From an uncultured Collinsella sp. (GTDB lineage Bacteria; Actinomycetota; Coriobacteriia; Coriobacteriales; Coriobacteriaceae): DNA of 6,056 nucleotides. Within the stretch, counting starts at the first letter, position 1. Every line of letters begins with the position of its first letter. The translations under genes and the position numbers were made by a program. The notes beneath the pieces were generated by a model. It did no database searches. It saw nothing but the letters and a program-made list of their open reading frames with translations, and was not told where the DNA came from. The DNA is taken from assembly GCA_900551975.1 (NCBI GenBank), contig URYA01000103.1, positions 1 to 6,056 of the forward strand. The letters are read 5' to 3'. Below, piece by piece: positions 4,445 to 6,056 of this stretch.

Positions 4445-6056
4445 ATGGCATCCAAATACTCCATGAACGACCGTCCCAGCTGGCCTCGCCGCGCCATCGT
4501 TACCGCCGGCGAGCCCTATGGCAACAAGGGCCTTCACTTTGGCCACGTTGGCGGCGTCTTTGTCCCTGCCGACTTCTTCGCCCGCTTCCTGCGCGACCGT
4601 CTGGGCCGCGAGAACGTCATCTTCACCTCGGGCACCGACTGCTATGGCTCACCCATCATGGAGAGCTACCGCAAGCTCAAGGAGAACGAAGGCTACGACA
4701 AGTCCATCGGCGAGTATGTCGAGTCCAATCACTCCCGCCAGGCCGCGACCCTCAACAACTACAACATCAGCTGCGACATCTACGGTGGCTCGGGCCTTGA
4801 GCCGGCGGCCCAGATCCACAACGAGGTGACCGCCGAGATTATCAAGCGCCTGCACGAGCAGGGCACCATCTCCAAGCGCTCCACGCTGCAGTTCTACGAT
4901 GCCAAGGCCGGCACGTTCCTCAACGGCCGCCAGGTGATCGGCCGCTGCCCCATCCAGGGCTGCAAGTCCGAGAAGGCCTATGCCGACGAGTGCGACCTGG
5001 GTCACCAGTTTGAGCCCGAGGAGCTCATCGCGCCCAAGAGCCAGCTCACCGGCGAGGTGCCCGAGCTGCGCCCGGTCGACAATCTCTACTTTGACCTGCC
5101 GGCCTACCTCGACTTTATGAAGACCTATACCGCTAAGCTCGCCCAGAACCCGCAGGTTCGCTCCGTGGTCTCCAAGACTATGGAGGAGTGGCTGCTGCCG
5201 GCCCAGCTCTACATCCAGAACAAGTTCCGCGAGGCCTTCGATGCCGTCGAGGATCAGCTTCCTGAGCACACCGTGCTGGAGCCCGAGGGCAACAAGAGCA
5301 GCTTTACCGTCACCTTCCCCAGCTGGAAGGAGCGCGACGATGCCCACGCAGTGCTCGCCAACGGTGGCGTGCGCTTCCGCAGCGGCAAGGCGCTCGTGCC
5401 CTTCCGCATCACCGGCAACATCGACTGGGGCGTTCCGGTGCCCGAGGTCGATGGCGTCTCCGACGTCACCTGCTGGTGCTGGCCCGAGAGCCTGTGGGCG
5501 CCCATCAGCTATACGCGTACCGTGCTCGCACGCGATGCCAAGGCCGCCGGCGTGACCGAGGGCGTCGCCGCCCAGGATGCCGCCCTCATGGGCGAACCCG
5601 CCGCCAATTCCACGCAGGTCCCCGCGCCCACCTACCAGCACAGCTCGCTCGACTGGCGCGACTGGTGGTGCTCTGACGACGCTCAGATTTACCAGTTCAT
5701 CGGTCAGGACAACATCTATTTCTACTGCATCGCGCAGACCGCCATGTGGGAGGCCCTGGGCTGGGACCTTACGCAGAGCACCGTCAGCGCCTGCTATCAC
5801 CTGCTCTACATGGGCAAAAAGGCCAGCTCGTCCTCGCAGACGCCTCCCCCGCCGGCAGACGACCTGCTCAACCACTACACCTGCGAGCAGATGCGCGCGC
5901 ACTGGCTGTCGCTCGGCCTGTCCGAGAAGCCGGTGAGCTTTAGCCCTAAGGCATACGACACGCGTGTGACTGGCAAGGACAAGGACGGCAACGAGGTGCG
6001 CGCCTGCGACGACAAGCGCGTTATCGACCCGGCCCTTAAGGAGAGCGCGCTGCTGA
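4445..6056 (+). CDS. MetG-family class I tRNA ligase (methionyl-tRNA synthetase-like), 3' partial
   Basis: An uninterrupted frame from ATG 4445 (GAAGGAG 4 bases upstream) encodes at least 537 residues and runs off the window. The Rossmann core matches methionyl-tRNA synthetase: HFGH (31-34) is the HIGH motif, GTDCYGSPI (63-71) replaces GTDEHGxxI, and EELIAPKSQLTG (192-203) with NLYFDLP (213-219) follows the MetRS pattern. A zinc knuckle has C168, C173, C183 and H187. IDWGVPVP (326-333) and QIYQFIGQDNIYFY (414-427) are also MetRS-like. Unusual features: KMSKS appears as KASSS (459-463); the YVWxDA motif reads SLWAP (349-353) with Trp in place of Asp; GTDEH has Tyr for His; about 65-70 extra residues lie between 251 and 320; and an Ala/Pro-rich insert lies at 362-400. 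KMSSS variants exist in other active class I synthetases, so activity is not excluded. It could be the cell's methionyl-tRNA synthetase or a diverged paralogue. The C-terminal anticodon-binding part is mostly outside the window. Confidence 0.85.
   Translation, partial: MASKYSMNDRPSWPRRAIVTAGEPYGNKGLHFGHVGGVFVPADFFARFLRDRLGRENVIFTSGTDCYGSPIMESYRKLKENEGYDKSIGEYVESNHSRQAATLNNYNISCDIYGGSGLEPAAQIHNEVTAEIIKRLHEQGTISKRSTLQFYDAKAGTFLNGRQVIGRCPIQGCKSEKAYADECDLGHQFEPEELIAPKSQLTGEVPELRPVDNLYFDLPAYLDFMKTYTAKLAQNPQVRSVVSKTMEEWLLPAQLYIQNKFREAFDAVEDQLPEHTVLEPEGNKSSFTVTFPSWKERDDAHAVLANGGVRFRSGKALVPFRITGNIDWGVPVPEVDGVSDVTCWCWPESLWAPISYTRTVLARDAKAAGVTEGVAAQDAALMGEPAANSTQVPAPTYQHSSLDWRDWWCSDDAQIYQFIGQDNIYFYCIAQTAMWEALGWDLTQSTVSACYHLLYMGKKASSSSQTPPPPADDLLNHYTCEQMRAHWLSLGLSEKPVSFSPKAYDTRVTGKDKDGNEVRACDDKRVIDPALKESALL

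Noticed and set aside
4649..5902. A 417-codon open frame on the minus strand opposite the MetG-like gene
   Set aside because: It is antisense to a clearly homologous gene in high-GC DNA, where opposite-strand frames often stay open. Its translation is low-complexity and Leu/Val/Ala/Gly-rich with no recognisable domain.

Overview
The 6,056-base window carries six protein genes, two of them incomplete or doubtful at their distal ends. No rRNA, tRNA, CRISPR array, insertion sequence or transposase was found. A high-GC bacterium of the gut Coriobacteriia type (Collinsella-like) is my best guess. It rests on base composition and gene content, not on a marker gene, so the genus is uncertain.

Left half (about 1-3100), arginine-related and of lower GC (roughly 45-50% on hand-counted lines). 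A YfcC-family membrane transporter lies on the minus strand at 22-936. Its reading frame ends soon after a run of nine G (minus strand), at only about 60% of the usual family length. Divergently, on the plus strand, an arginine deiminase gene (1190-2440) is followed after only 2 bases by an XRE-type regulator with a LexA/CI-like (S24) C-terminal domain (2443-3099). The 253-base divergent spacer holds an AT-rich cluster of ATCAAT/ATTGAT half-sites. This looks like an operator that could control both directions. The natural reading is a small self-regulated module: uptake or exchange of arginine or a related amino acid, hydrolysis of arginine to citrulline and ammonia, and a local switch protein. 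No ornithine carbamoyltransferase or carbamate kinase gene is present here.

Right half (about 3150-6056), high GC (about 68% on a hand-counted line of the synthetase gene). Two minus-strand genes form a tight pair: a DUF3267 membrane zincin-like protein (3746-4312), then queH, an epoxyqueuosine reductase (3160-3735). The stop codon of the first is fused to the ribosome binding site of the second. Divergent from them, a MetG-family class I tRNA ligase starts at 4445 and runs off the right edge. It keeps the HIGH motif and a zinc knuckle, but several normally invariant catalytic motifs, including KMSKS, are altered.

The most interesting points are the divergent methionyl-tRNA-synthetase-like protein, the deiminase-regulator pair with an apparently dead S24 domain, the repeated operator between the divergent genes, the homopolymer-associated truncation of the transporter, and the composition step near 3100-3160.
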